NCBI GenBank assembly: GCA_032164245.1
Contig: JAVMKO010000009.1
Span: 82,006,712-82,070,711, forward strand
Source of the DNA: Sternotherus odoratus
Taxonomy: Eukaryota; Chordata; Testudines; Kinosternidae
Direction: 5' to 3'
Length of the DNA stretch: 64,000 nt
A program made the position numbers and the translations under genes. Below, piece by piece: positions 36,765 through 43,784 of the stretch. The notes beneath the pieces were generated by a model. The model saw only the letters and a program-made list of their open reading frames with translations, was not told the origin of the DNA and did no database searches. Each line of letters opens with the position of its first letter. The first letter of the stretch is position 1.

Positions 36765-38679
36765 TGTTGCTGGTTAGTATTAAAGCCCTTCCCGAGTTAG
36801 ACCTCGCTGACTTAAGCCCTTCCACTTAAGTATATTCTTGCACTTTGCTGGGGCTGAGCTGTTCTGAGTCTTAAAATTACCACTTCAAAGTCTGTAGGGC
36901 TTTTAGTTCCTTGGCACTGGTTGCAGAACAATATTCCACTTGACATCTACTTTTTACTGTAAAATATTCTTCATGTTGTGAGCTAGACTAGACATGGCCA
37001 CAGGCATACTCTTGGTGCTATTGCTGAATGAAAGATGTTTCATTAATAGGGGGATAAAATGAATAATAGATGTTTGTTTCTAGAGCAAATTATTATTTAA
37101 TTAATATTGTGCTCTTGATTAATTTAATTTAAGAATAACCTCTGAGGTGATGTGCTGATTTTACAGATGAAGGGACAGAAGTTGACTTGCCTGTGGCCAC
37201 ACTGTGAATTAGTGATAGAGGTGGGGAAAGAACCCAAGAGTCCTGACTACCAGTCCTCTTGTCTAAACACTAGACAATAAGCAGTAGAGGAGGTGTTAAC
37301 TGTGGTGTGCTTTGCTGCAAAAGAACTGTGATTTCTTTCTGATAAACTCGGTACAGAATACATTAATTTTTAAAAGCGATTGGTTAGAGATCTGTAATGC
37401 AGAGAACAGGATATCAAAACCAGTGTTTCATCCCAAGCAAAACTTCTGAGGTTATGGAAACAAAATCTGAATTGCACAAACAAGTTTATAAAAACCAAAC
37501 GAGTCTACAGACATCAATCTGTCAGGCCTGAGTGTGAAGTGTGCGGGAGAGAAGAATTACCAGCCTAATAATAGTGGGAATCCTCCAAAAGTTGTCTTTT
37601 ATAGTTATCCATGTCCATGATGATCATTAGGGTGGTCAGAGATTCGAGTAAAACTACTGGTATAGGACTCAACTTTTTTTTACATTAGAAGTTAAGATCT
37701 CCAACACACCAGTTCAAAAACGTGCTCATAACAAGAGCTCTCCACCCATTTGACAAGGACTTATGTGACTAGGTGCTCTAAATGGAAAAGCTGTGTAATG
37801 AAAATGGGATGGTTACACTACCCAAGTCATCTGTTCAGATTTGACACATTAGAATTAGAGCATTTAACGTTTCCAAACACCTGCCAGCTGCCTGCTCTGT
37901 CCAGTTCCCAGAGGATAGATGTCCATGTTTGTGTGTTTCATGTACTTGTCACATATATGCCATTGCAGTGTGAACCCTTGTTACCACTTAGGTGAGAGGC
38001 CAAAGATTGCGACTGGGCCAGGGAAGAAGAGCCAAGGGCTTGTTCCTGCTATGGTCCTTCCACATTGGCGTTCAGATACGGTAGCTAGGTTCACAGTGCC
38101 AGTGTACCTGTGTATGTTTAGAGGACATTCTGTGGGTAATTGGAGGACTTCAGGGTTGTCTGCTTTCACACCTGCTTCCATAAACATCAGTGAGGTTTGA
38201 AATGCTCACCCCAGATTCTTACTGCATTTTGAAAGTTAGTCTAAATATAATGACCGTATTTTGAGCCTGCTAATAACTAATGCAGTTAAACAGAAGACGA
38301 GTATATTTAACTAGAGGAACCATAGTCTCTAGGCTGGGCTTTGGGCCTTGTTCAGCTAGATAGGTTTTGAGGTAGTGTGATGTAGCAGGTATGTTCATAA
38401 TTTTACAAACTCATATATTTACACACTTATATCAGGAAAAATGTACTGCATTTATTTGATTATGCATGTGCAAGTGTGGACCAACCCAGCTGTTATCCTG
38501 AGACAGAAACTACTGTTCTGCCAGTTAATGAAATAGGTAAGCTGTGGATCTGTTCCTGGCTGCATTAGACGTGTCCCCAGACACAGAGAGCAGATGTACT
38601 TGGTGTCTTGTATATGGTACATACTGCACAGCATAAGAACATTAACCACCTCTTCTTTGTTCTTTGGACAGAACTGTGA
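6191..38679 (+). CDS. MAP7D3: MAP7 domain-containing protein 3, spliced, 5' end outside window
   Basis: Seventeen exons (6191-6305, 10041-10070, 14150-14251, 18891-18989, 19434-19532, 20683-20808, 22836-22981, 23641-23771, 23960-24210, 30975-31110, 31883-32042, 33365-33469, 33759-33812, 34133-34220, 34741-34948, 36068-36363, 38672-38679) all have AG/GT borders and join without a frame break into 717 codons and TGA. Visible residues 1-38 end the N-terminal microtubule-binding coil (RTLERSQRLE, KRWSWGG). About 39-366 form a basic Ser/Pro-rich linker with repeated KRS(T/A)SLNR blocks. About 367-518 are the MAP7 coiled coil (EEAAKILAEKRRLAREQRER) that in this family binds kinesin-1. Then come an acidic stretch and a C-terminal region with AWTFEEIIDLGVHSK. 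The family is certain. The paralogue rests on adjacency to FHL1, the known human neighbour. The protein is cytoplasmic and microtubule-associated. Exons coding the start of the protein are missing. Confidence 0.9.
6408..6577 (-). mobile_element. tRNA-derived SINE with CR1-like tail (tortoise Cry type)
   Basis: Read on -, the right end gives a tRNA-like promoter: an A box around tagctcagtggtttgagcat and a B box around ggttgtgagctcaatcc. The other end, gatcagaagggaccattatg, resembles CR1 3' tails. tRNA-derived SINEs sharing CR1 3' ends are described from cryptodiran turtles. It sits in the MAP7D3 intron just after the first visible exon. Confidence 0.75.
8105..8210. repeat. Short tandem array, 15-bp unit
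   Basis: Units of cactacacctgttca and the variant cactacacatgaaca alternate across about 100 bp at the left side of the hAT element. Confidence 0.85.
8225..8850. repeat. C-rich minisatellite, 11 units of about 60 bp
   Basis: The word tgacccacccagcc or a close variant begins at 8225, 8283, 8343, 8403, 8462, 8517, 8577, 8642, 8702, 8762 and 8822. Most steps are 59-60 bp; a few differ by runs of C. Each unit ends in 7-12 consecutive C, so the - strand has regularly spaced G runs with quadruplex potential. Confidence 0.95.
8950..9206. repeat. 36-bp GC-rich tandem array, seven units
   Basis: gccgagcacgcggcgggtcc recurs at 8962, 8998, 9034, 9070, 9106, 9142 and 9178, exactly 36 bp apart, with one or two substitutions (cccggc versus ccccgc). 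Every unit is dense in CpG. Confidence 0.95.
9640..10040. other. MAP7D3 intron, nothing recognised
   Basis: Unique-looking AT-rich intronic sequence leading into the pyrimidine tract of the 30-nt microexon. Confidence 0.6.
10041..10070 (+). CDS. MAP7D3: MAP7D3 30-nt microexon
   Basis: Bounded by cttgttcttctacag and gtagtattg. It enters and leaves in phase 1 and codes EPQTADEGGA, ending with the G that completes an alanine codon with the next exon. It preserves the frame whether kept or skipped, so it may be alternatively spliced. Support comes from splice borders and phase only. Confidence 0.6.
10745..10993. mobile_element. MITE-like element, probably Harbinger
   Basis: It begins ggccaggtttacacttgaag and ends tgtgtagacgtggcc, imperfect terminal inverted repeats. 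The interior has paired words such as actggcaaaag and tgctggcaaagg. The target duplication is not clear. Confidence 0.6.
12135..12385. mobile_element. MITE-like element with tcgattta motifs
   Basis: agtgtagacacgataaatca at 12135 is inverted as tcgatttatcatgtctacac near 12303. A second short hairpin, ctacctgc / gcaggtag, lies at about 12342-12367. The same tcgattta words occur at the end of the Harbinger element near 3060-3150, which suggests the superfamily. Confidence 0.6.
13368..13597. mobile_element. MITE-like element
   Basis: The left end gccctgatctacacttggtg pairs imperfectly with the right end agtatagacctaccc, and tta lies directly before the left end. The interior carries gtcgactta and the split words catcgactcc/gatcaattta, like the other tcgattta elements here. 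Confidence 0.55.
14150..14251 (+). CDS. MAP7D3: MAP7D3 exon: KRSTSTANLKQ block
   Basis: Codes NKRSTSTANLKQTEAV then INKRLSSSAALLNSPDR. Acceptor tttctttctgcag, donor gtaagt, phase 1 to 1. The basic Ser-rich sequence is typical of the MAP7 linker. Confidence 0.93.
14888..15216. mobile_element. Composite Tigger/pogo-like MITE
   Basis: The left end is TA then cagtaaaaccccgatttaac; the right end is atcgaggttttactg then TA. A second complete left end, cagtaaaacctcgatataag, starts at 15085 inside it, so 15085-15216 is also a self-contained 132-bp element with matching termini and flanking TA. The left portion shares acttcggatgcaac with the element at 26179. Confidence 0.8.
15242..15373. mobile_element. 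132-bp hAT MITE
   Basis: Terminal repeats tagtggttttcaacc and ggttgaaaaccgctg are flanked by a perfect 8-bp duplication, tattaaac, at 15234-15241 and 15374-15381. Confidence 0.9.
15390..16559. other. MAP7D3 intron, low-complexity and ancient repeat traces
   Basis: No exon signals. A weak interspersed-repeat-like block at about 16188-16315 begins ggcccaatcctgaaaac and ends ttcaggattaggctc, an imperfect inverted pair. Confidence 0.5.
16560..17250 (-). mobile_element. CR1 LINE fragment, antisense, ORF2 C-terminus
   Basis: Read on -, the fragment gives the end of CR1 ORF2 after the reverse transcriptase. One frame has ILGCINRSVVSKTHQVIVPL and VQRRAT; another has KAVESPSLEVFKNKLNKH near 16590-16640. 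Frameshifts and stops separate these pieces, and no active protein can be made. Confidence 0.9.
17250..18890. other. MAP7D3 intron, nothing recognised
   Basis: AT-rich intronic DNA without clear repeats or splice-bounded open frames. Confidence 0.55.
18891..18989 (+). CDS. MAP7D3: MAP7D3 exon: KRSASLNRLSNK block
   Basis: Codes TTKRSASLNRLSNKVSLQ then SEQQPPKGSQVEQK. Acceptor tttcacttacag, donor gtgcag, phase 1 to 1, 99 nt. Confidence 0.93.
19434..19532 (+). CDS. MAP7D3: MAP7D3 exon: KRSTSLNRISNK block
   Basis: Codes GGTEKKRSTSLNRISNK then PHSSPELEKVKKEERP. It has the same length (99 nt) and phase as the preceding exon and repeats its KRS-SLNR-SNK core, so the two exons probably arose by tandem duplication. 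Confidence 0.93.
20683..20808 (+). CDS. MAP7D3: MAP7D3 exon: VISRLLAPTQASLARSKS
   Basis: Codes RRSQISPLESNVISRLLAPT then QASLARSKSAATLSADG. The NVISRLL-PTQASLARSKSA string is one of the best conserved stretches of the MAP7 linker. Phase 1 to 1. Confidence 0.95.
20809..22835. other. MAP7D3 intron
   Basis: AT-rich with several poly-T runs. A long pyrimidine stretch (tttctttctttctctctccc and following bases, about 22735-22785) lies 50-100 bp before the next acceptor. No other feature seen. Confidence 0.55.
22836..22981 (+). CDS. MAP7D3: MAP7D3 exon: PMRSRSIDRLK
   Basis: Codes SHLCPRSTSASSINSPIQTP then KVPMRSRSIDRLKTTVSSSD. Acceptor ...actttatag, donor gtctgt, phase 1 to 0. Confidence 0.92.
23641..23771 (+). 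CDS. MAP7D3: MAP7D3 exon: Pro/Ser-rich linker
   Basis: Codes ARRPPSPSGSAHRRSPSP then ANLAKRPSSPSTA. Acceptor atctgatcag, donor gtatgt, phase 0 to 2. It continues the basic proline-rich linker. Confidence 0.92.
23960..24210 (+). CDS. MAP7D3: MAP7D3 exon: end of Pro-rich linker
   Basis: Codes TRPPSPSVLKQRPSSPTTVS, RLPLTPSVMNITKKKPE and an acidic tail, KCEEGEGQEHG. Acceptor tttctctgcag, donor gtagga, phase 2 to 1, 251 nt. Confidence 0.92.
24480..24740 (+). mobile_element. MIR-like SINE remnant
   Basis: Words such as agctctgtggttgaataaga, cttggagtccggatatctgg, tgtgatcttgctttatgcc and a tail near tggaggcaaggcactataga follow the order of a MIR/CORE-SINE, at old divergence. Confidence 0.5.
24740..26178. 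other. MAP7D3 intron with unassigned open frame
   Basis: Mostly AT-rich. A 90-codon frame (25298-25570) has no recognised motif. Read as an exon in the phase required by MAP7D3 the segment hits a stop, so it is not called. Confidence 0.5.
26179..26469. mobile_element. Tigger/pogo-like MITE, 291 bp
   Basis: The left end cagtaaaacctccatttaac and right end taaatcgagggtttacta are inverted, with TA on both sides (26177-26178, 26470-26471). Internal copies of gtccgttaaatc recur near both ends. The family matches the composite element at 14888. Confidence 0.88.
26617..27311. mobile_element. Harbinger-like non-autonomous element, 695 bp
   Basis: The left end gggcttgatcacactggcac and right end agcataaccaagccc are inverted, with a taa trinucleotide on both sides (26614-26616, 27312-27314), fitting the TWA preference of Harbinger. 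Subterminal ctataaagc/gctataaag and gctatag words are paired. No coding frame. Confidence 0.8.
27315..28192. other. MAP7D3 intron, GC-richer, nothing recognised
   Basis: No exon in the needed phase. Overlapping open frames on both strands lack motifs. Confidence 0.45.
28193..28401 (-). mobile_element. Foldback (palindromic) retroposon, copy 1
   Basis: Two arms of about 60 bp surround the loop gatggatgcatgcgatg. The left arm includes gaagcataagctttcgtggg and the right arm its complement, cgtgaaagcttatgcttc. An extra module, cacggctacctctctga, lies only at the right. An 8-bp direct repeat, actctaca, flanks the element (28185-28192, 28402-28409). The orientation is set by the asymmetric module. 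Confidence 0.88.
28637..29573. mobile_element. Non-autonomous repeat element with C-rich minisatellite core
   Basis: It begins near aatacccggcgttgctcggg and ends near ttgacttttatatatatata. A tail with caaatttcaagtctctagc followed by short acatgcacgcatacatac repeats resembles 3' ends seen in some RTE or Penelope-like families, but I cannot assign it. The core (about 28740-29210) is an irregular array of caccccc, ctcactta and accaaaccc words. Confidence 0.6.
28740..29210. repeat. Irregular C-rich minisatellite
   Basis: Repeated words ccgacacccccacctcac, ttacccctcgaccaa and accaaaccc, with units of roughly 30-45 bp of variable order. A purine-rich flank, ggtggggagggggcagagag, is present on both sides (about 28680 and 29226). 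Confidence 0.8.
29580..30453. other. MAP7D3 intron, AT-rich
   Basis: No exon signal. The block near 29680-29735 (cagtggaactacgctgattt) looks like an old interspersed repeat also seen near 35240-35350. Confidence 0.5.
30462..30584. mobile_element. 123-bp MITE, probably hAT
   Basis: tagggtgaccagat at the left is inverted as atctggtcacccta at the right. The interior has the pair aaatcaggac / atcgggactgtc. Flanking octamers ggtgtcag and ggtgcaag match at 6 of 8. A degraded relative lies at about 48278-48370. Confidence 0.75.
30975..31110 (+). CDS. MAP7D3: MAP7D3 exon: start of MAP7 domain
   Basis: Codes TTAEEAAKILAEKRRLAREQ then REREDQERIQREEEER, the hallmark start of the MAP7 coiled coil. Phase 1 to 2. 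Confidence 0.96.
31111..31882. other. MAP7D3 intron
   Basis: Short intron. Open frames near 31165-31550 read through repeat-like GC-rich DNA without motifs and lack splice borders of the right phase. Confidence 0.5.
31883..32042 (+). CDS. MAP7D3: MAP7D3 exon: MAP7 coiled coil
   Basis: Codes SREEEMVKKMIEDKAQREEE then RVRKEQEEQEKL, a continuous charged coiled coil. Acceptor tggaaatactag, donor gtaggt, phase 2 to 0. Confidence 0.95.
33365..33469 (+). CDS. MAP7D3: MAP7D3 exon: MAP7 coiled coil
   Basis: Codes REEAEAKAQEEAERQRQERE then RIMQQNMQERLERKK. Phase 0 to 0, 35 codons. Confidence 0.95.
33759..33812 (+). CDS. MAP7D3: MAP7D3 exon: end of coiled coil
   Basis: Codes RIEEIMKRTRKSDQNETK. The RIEEIMKRTRK motif closes the MAP7 coil in this family. 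Phase 0 to 0, 54 nt. Confidence 0.95.
34133..34220 (+). CDS. MAP7D3: MAP7D3 exon: acidic segment
   Basis: Codes NEEKSANEADEEEDAEEEGE then LGLEKTYQP. Acceptor tttttgttacag, donor gtaaac, phase 0 to 1. Confidence 0.92.
34741..34948 (+). CDS. MAP7D3: MAP7D3 exon: C-terminal region
   Basis: Codes KINDVDLSQEIKVQTPCSS and on to EGSLHVTQLKGY, low-complexity and acidic. Acceptor tctttctttcag, donor gtgagc, phase 1 to 2. Confidence 0.9.
36068..36363 (+). CDS. MAP7D3: MAP7D3 exon: C-terminal AWTFEEIIDLGV motif
   Basis: Codes 98 complete codons including LNGKSNAWTFEEIIDLGVHS. Acceptor gttctttctccag, donor gtaacg, phase 2 to 1. It is the longest visible coding exon. Confidence 0.92.
36731..36773. repeat. 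(TTTA)n microsatellite
   Basis: About ten uninterrupted ttta units in the last MAP7D3 intron. Confidence 0.95.
37110..37280 (-). mobile_element. MIR/CORE-SINE-like remnant
   Basis: tgattttacagatgaaggga, gccacactgtgaattagtga and tcctgactaccagtcctctt occur in the order of the reverse complement of an ancient MIR-type SINE. Confidence 0.55.
38672..38679 (+). CDS. MAP7D3: MAP7D3 terminal coding exon, stop
   Basis: After the acceptor tgttctttggacag, the phase-1 G from the previous exon joins aa to give GAA, then CTG and TGA, so only two residues precede the stop. The choice is supported by phase, a good pyrimidine tract and a long downstream 3' UTR. An alternative acceptor at about 39650 (tttttacag, then ca tga) would give a similarly short end. 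Confidence 0.65.
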
Positions 38680-40165
38680 ACACTAGAGTCCTGGAAATAA
38701 CGTGATTGCACTTCAGTAATCCAGTGTTTTATCAAGTACCGAAGGCCTTGTTTGGAAAAGCTGCTTGTTAACCTTTATCTGTCTTCAAGCTTGCAAAAAA
38801 GACCAGCAGGGAATGGATAATAAACTTCTGAATTTGCACCTTGAAAACTTGCAGGGAGACTTCCTTGCTGCTGTTCCTTTTCCATTTGTTTAGCAGACTG
38901 TTTGACAAGCTTTCCTTGTTAAATATCACTTGTTCGCCTTTTACAAAATCTCTGCTAACATGTCTCCAGGTCCTTTTGTTTTCATATTAGTGTGATGTAC
39001 AGTCCCCATGTGCCATTGGAAATTTACCAGCTGGCCCCTGACAAAGTTTTGCATGTTTCTGAAGTGGCAGTTTGCAGATTTAAATAAAAAATTATGCATT
39101 CCGTGCATATTAAAACCAAATCCCATTTGTTGTTTTCCTGTAACATCTCTGTACAGTTGGTGATACTAATAGGATATTTAAGAAAAGCTAAATTGGTCAT
39201 TTCTCTCTTTGATCCAACACTGGATTAAGAAACTGGGATTATTTCTAATATGAAAATATTAGTAGCTTCAAAATACAGTATTATACAATCATTAATACAT
39301 TTTAATGTTACTGGATCGTCCTAAAATTTTACAATATACACGAGTATGTATGCACTAATATACTGCGAAAATGTTGAGTACCTAAACGTGTTTGTTATAG
39401 GGCAGTTTAACATTTGTCATGCTTTTTAAAATGTTTTCATTTGAATTACATATTTAAGTTTATCTACACTCATTGAAGTATTATGTCGTGTACATAACAG
39501 TATTAGGCCATTCAAGTCCTGTTTTTTGTTCGTTAATTATTTTACATGTTCCTGTGCTAGCTTTATAACAATGACTGCAAAATAGCATATGTATTCCCTT
39601 TCCTAAAGACTGCATTAAGTAATGTAATCTACAGTTACTTGCTTTTTACAGCATGAAAAGATGAACTGAGGATCTTTTGCAAATGGCTGCCACAAAAAGT
39701 GTAAGTGCAGTCCTGGTCTTATGCCTTTGTAAGAGACATGGGATAATGATTTCTTTAAAGAATTGCTTTCTAAAGCCCGGCTTAAATCCTTAGCTGACAC
39801 TTCAGTACCAATTAGTCGTCTGAATGGCAGCTGCGTTTTCAGCGTTAAAATGCAAATGTTCTTGCTGGAACTAAAATGTGTTTCTTTCTTAACACCACGG
39901 TTAAAACAGGAAACCCTCATCCTTCCTACTTTTTCAACCCTTTGCTATTCCAAGTATAGTAGAACTGTTTTAGACTTAGAGCAGTGCCTTAGGTAAAAAG
40001 AAAAATGTATTTTTGTATAATAGCTGTTTCTGGCAGAGACAATCATTCTAACAAACAAGATGCTGATATTTTTTTCTGTGCAGATGTTATTTGTTGAATG
40101 CTCTGTTACAGCTGTATGTAAATATGTGTGCACTGTTAAATAAACTTTGCAGTTGAACAATGTGT
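38680..40165 (+). other. MAP7D3: MAP7D3 3' UTR
   Basis: AT-rich sequence without coding frames, ending at a polyadenylation signal. The start and end follow from the inferred stop at 38677-38679 and the AATAAA at 40139. Confidence 0.65.
40139..40144 (+). promoter_or_regulatory. Polyadenylation signal of MAP7D3
   Basis: AATAAA is followed 15-25 nt later by the GT-rich gttgaacaatgtgttg and a T run, a typical cleavage context. Confidence 0.75.
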
Positions 40166-40726
40166 TGATTTTTTTTTTTGCAGTACTGTACTTTAAGTTA
40201 CTAGGGCTCTCAACACATTTCCCCAACTGCTTTTCCTGGAGATGCAGTCAAATGTTGACCAAAACAGCCCCTCTAATACACAGTAGACTCCATAAACTAA
40301 TTGTTACTATTAAAATAAAATGGGAATGGTTAGACTGACTTGTATTGTGGAGTCCTAGTGGGCTTCTTCTGCATGCTGTGTAAAAAGCACATGTACAAAC
40401 TATTGATGCTTAAAAAAGAAAAATACAAGTTCACTGAAGCCAGTGACTTCCATTCTGACTTCCTTTTTTTGCAGCACTTTATACTCAGTACAGGAAGGCA
40501 GTGACTGCTGGGAACATTATTGGACAATACATCTCGCTTTGCCAAATGGCTGTTTCCAGTGGATTTAGGTGCTGTGAGATCTGTACACAGAGTGATTCGA
40601 GTGGCCTTGGTTTGTTAAATGTCTTCATTGTGTTATACTCTGATCTAAAATACACTTCTAATCTGGATGCCTTTTTAATATGTTATAGTTGGAATCTACT
40701 CCATAAGGCAGAAGTCTCCGCAGTGG

Positions 40727-40980
40727 TGGCAGCGGGGGGGGGGGGGGGGGAGGGGGGGAGGGAGGGCCTGGGGCCTGGGCCAGCCCCTATGGTCCCTCCA
40801 GGAAGGGAGCAGCACCTGACTCTACTCCTGGCCTTGGATCTGTTGCCAATCCCTCCTGCAGCTGTGGTCCCAGTCTTGATCCTCTTACCCAGTTCATGTC
40901 CCCCCTCCTCCCTGGAGCCATAGCCCTGCCGCAGGGGAGGGAGGTGCAATTTAAAATGTGGGGGCCACTGCCATAGGGAA
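40727..40980. repeat. GC-rich interspersed repeat with long G run
   Basis: cagtggtggcagc precedes a G run of 17 or more, then a pyrimidine-rich body. The block ends with ggggccactgcc, an imperfect inverse of its start. A mobile origin is plausible but not shown. Confidence 0.5.
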
Positions 40981-41055
40981 GACGCAAAGAACTTGCCAAA
41001 GTGACTTAGTTTCAGTTAACATTGTAGTTTCTTCAACAGTCTGTAAGAATTCTTA

Positions 41056-41337
41056 GGGCTTGTCCTCCCTAGCGGGGGAGATTGACGGCAGATACGCAAC
41101 TTCAGCTACATGAATCACGTAGCTGAAGTTTGCATATCGGCCGCCGACTTACCTGCCGTCCCCACAGTGGTGGCAGTCAGTGGCGCGCTCCCCCCATCAA
41201 CTCCAGCTTGCGCCTCCCGTCAAGCTGGAGTTCGGGAGTTGATGGGGGAGCCACAGGTGATCGATTTATCGCGTCTTGACAAGACGCGATAAATCGATTG
41301 CCAGAAGATCAATCCCACACCGTGGGAAAATGAGCCC
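41056..41337. mobile_element. Harbinger-like MITE with three internal hairpins, 282 bp
   Basis: The ends gggcttgtcctcc and tgagccc are flanked by tta on both sides (41053-41055, 41338-41340). Inside are three consecutive hairpins: aacttcagctac/gtagctgaagtt (41098-41130), ctccagcttg/caagctggag with outer ccccatcaa/ttgatgggg (41192-41247), and a perfect 18-bp stem atcgatttatcgcgtctt with loop gac (41260-41298). Confidence 0.85.
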
Positions 41338-42739
41338 TTAGATATGATGCCCTAATACTAATTATACTTTCACATGCTCCCTGTTAATGCATTCAGCTCA
41401 AGCATGTTTTTTCACATGAATCAATAGGGAAAAGCAGTTGTTGGAACTAAATAGTTTTTACTTAATCATTGTTCTTGCGACTTCCAGCATTGGTGGCTGG
41501 AACATAGAATTCTTATGCAATGTAGAATTAAAATATGCAAGGGGATAATCCTGCCATTAAGTTTTTCTGCCATTTTAAGTAGAAACCAACATTGACGGAC
41601 TAGAAGTCTTCGAAGAAAGTGATTAACAGCGACTCCCTTGTCCTAAACTATTACTAGTCTGAATGTCTGAGGCCCATTGATCATTATCTGGATGAATAGT
41701 GACCTATTATAAATTAACACCAGTTTAATTACCAAGAGGTTAAATCATTGCCTTTAATGAAGTGCCAAACAGGATTTGGAGAAGATAAGTTAGTCCCTTC
41801 TTGTTAAACGTAATGCACTTTCCTTTCTCCAAGTATAAATCCTGTCACAAAAACCCATCATCAGTATTTAGTCACTTTGTAGTACAACACACTTATATTT
41901 TCCTTTTATTAGACTGTTAAATTCTGGCCTCTAAATTAATCTGGTAAATACTGAGGTGTACTCTCTGGTGAAAGAAAACATCCAGTAAGCCTTATTGCCA
42001 CTGTGAAATTTAATTTTTATTTTTATTTTTTAAAGAAATGGAGTCTTTCAGGGACCTAGGTCTTGCATTTTGTTCAAAGATCAAAGGTGCTGTAAAATGG
42101 CTCTCTACATTTCCATGTTTTCGGAGGTCTGAAGAAACTATGTAATTGAGCTCCAGTTTAGTGCCTCTGCTAACATTGATTAGGCTGCTAAAGGAAGGGC
42201 AATATTTTGAGCTTTGAATAAGGTCCTGTAGCAGAGCATAGAAAATAACAAAGTATTCTTTTTGGACTCTCGCAGAGAAAGGAAGAGTCATATCCCATCC
42301 CTGTGTGTTTTAGGCACTGCTCAGCTCTCTCCCATCTCCCCATTGTAGTCATCCTCAAAAACCTTGTGTATTTGTTGTGCAACCTTCTTCTATCCCTGCC
42401 CTGAATCTCAACGGCAATTCAGGGAGTTGAGATGACTTAATGTTCAAGCTGTTTCGTTTATTTAAAACTAGATTATATCTGGAAAAGGGATTTCAGAGGG
42501 ACAGATACCAATTTGAGGTTAATTTTCCAATAACCCACATTTAAATACGTTCTTGGCAGTGAAGGTGTTTGCACTTAGTGTTAACTGCAATGAGGGAGGG
42601 AGGGGGTCCTCAAAACAAGTAAGTTCCATTTTGTAGTGTAACGTGGGCAGGGGGGTAGGGACTTAGACACATCCTTGATATTTGTTTCCTACAAAAACCA
42701 GTGAAGAGAAACAATCATCCAGACTTCATGAATCCAAAC

Positions 42740-43629
42740 AAGCATTAATCCATTTTTTTATTAGATCTTAAAATAACATGTTGGCATGGTAGGAGAGCTA
42801 TCCTACAATGTTTTAAAAACTCATATATATTCATTGTATGGTAGGCTTCAAAGAATAACTTCTTGAAGGTGGTGAATTAGTAAGCCAGGTGTAGACAGCA
42901 TAATTAAAGTAAAAAAGCTGGTAAAGCAAAGCCCTCCAACAAGCCAATTTAAAATCAGGACTAACCTTAAGTTAAAATTGCCATAAATCTGTTTTAGCAT
43001 TCTCCCTAGCTAAACCCCAGTAGCAAAACATAAGCAAAGCCATACCATATACTTGCTGTAACTTGCTTTATAGGGTAGTATAAGCAAAGGCATTAATGTT
43101 CAGTTGCTACTAACTGCATGTCTGTATATAAAGTACTCATGAATGTATAATTACGAAGCACCATATCTATGATTCTAGGTTTGATCTTTGCAGTTCCTTA
43201 CTGATGGTTTGGTTTTGGTTCAGTAGGTGCAAAGATTTGTATGTTCCTTGTTAACAACCACTTAGTAAAGTGTCAAACTTCAGCGTAAGTTACAAAATCA
43301 GCTTTTGTTTTACTCTGTGCTAATCATCATGCAGAAGAGGCAATAGTTGGATAGTTAAGGACCTAAATTCTGGCACCTCAAGCTTGTGTGTTAATGGCTG
43401 TCACGAAAGCAAAGTTAGTTTTGCAGTTAAGTAAGTTTTGTTACTGCGGAGTTTTAAAATCTAAAATCAAACAAGCTGCAATACGCTGGGGCTGGAGGTC
43501 TGAACCATTCTGTAAAACGGAAGGAGGCCGGGTTTAACGTGCAAGCTCCTTTTAGCAGGCCCCTCTGGAGCAGCTCAGCTACAAGAGCAAGGCCCCAATC
43601 CATTTTACAGCAAAGGCTGAGGCTGCTCC
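42740..43629 (-). other. FHL1: FHL1 3' UTR
   Basis: Sequence from the stop codon to the polyadenylation site, about 890 nt on -, without coding frames. Confidence 0.7.
42757..42762 (-). promoter_or_regulatory. Polyadenylation signal of FHL1
   Basis: AATAAA on - (tttatt on +), followed on - by the GT-rich tgcttgtttggatt about 20 nt downstream. Confidence 0.7.
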
Positions 43630-43784
43630 TTACAGTCTATGGGGACAGTCAGCGCAGTAAATTTGCTCGTTATGATAGACAAAGCGCCTGTTAGCCAAAG
43701 GCCGGGAACACTTGGTACACTTGAAACAATAATCATGCCAGGATTGGCCTTCATGGCTGACCACAGAGGATCCTTTTCCAAATC
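43630..43784 (-). CDS. FHL1: FHL1 last coding exon, LIM4 C-terminal half
   Basis: Codes [20 protein letters not shown] then [20 protein letters not shown] and TAA at 43632-43630. Acceptor ctgtctttctaaatag on -. Confidence 0.96.

Larger units (their letters stand above)
40166..42739. other. Intergenic region between convergent MAP7D3 and FHL1
   Basis: About 2.6 kb without exons. It contains a G-run repeat (40727-40980) and the Harbinger MITE at 41056-41337. Confidence 0.6.
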
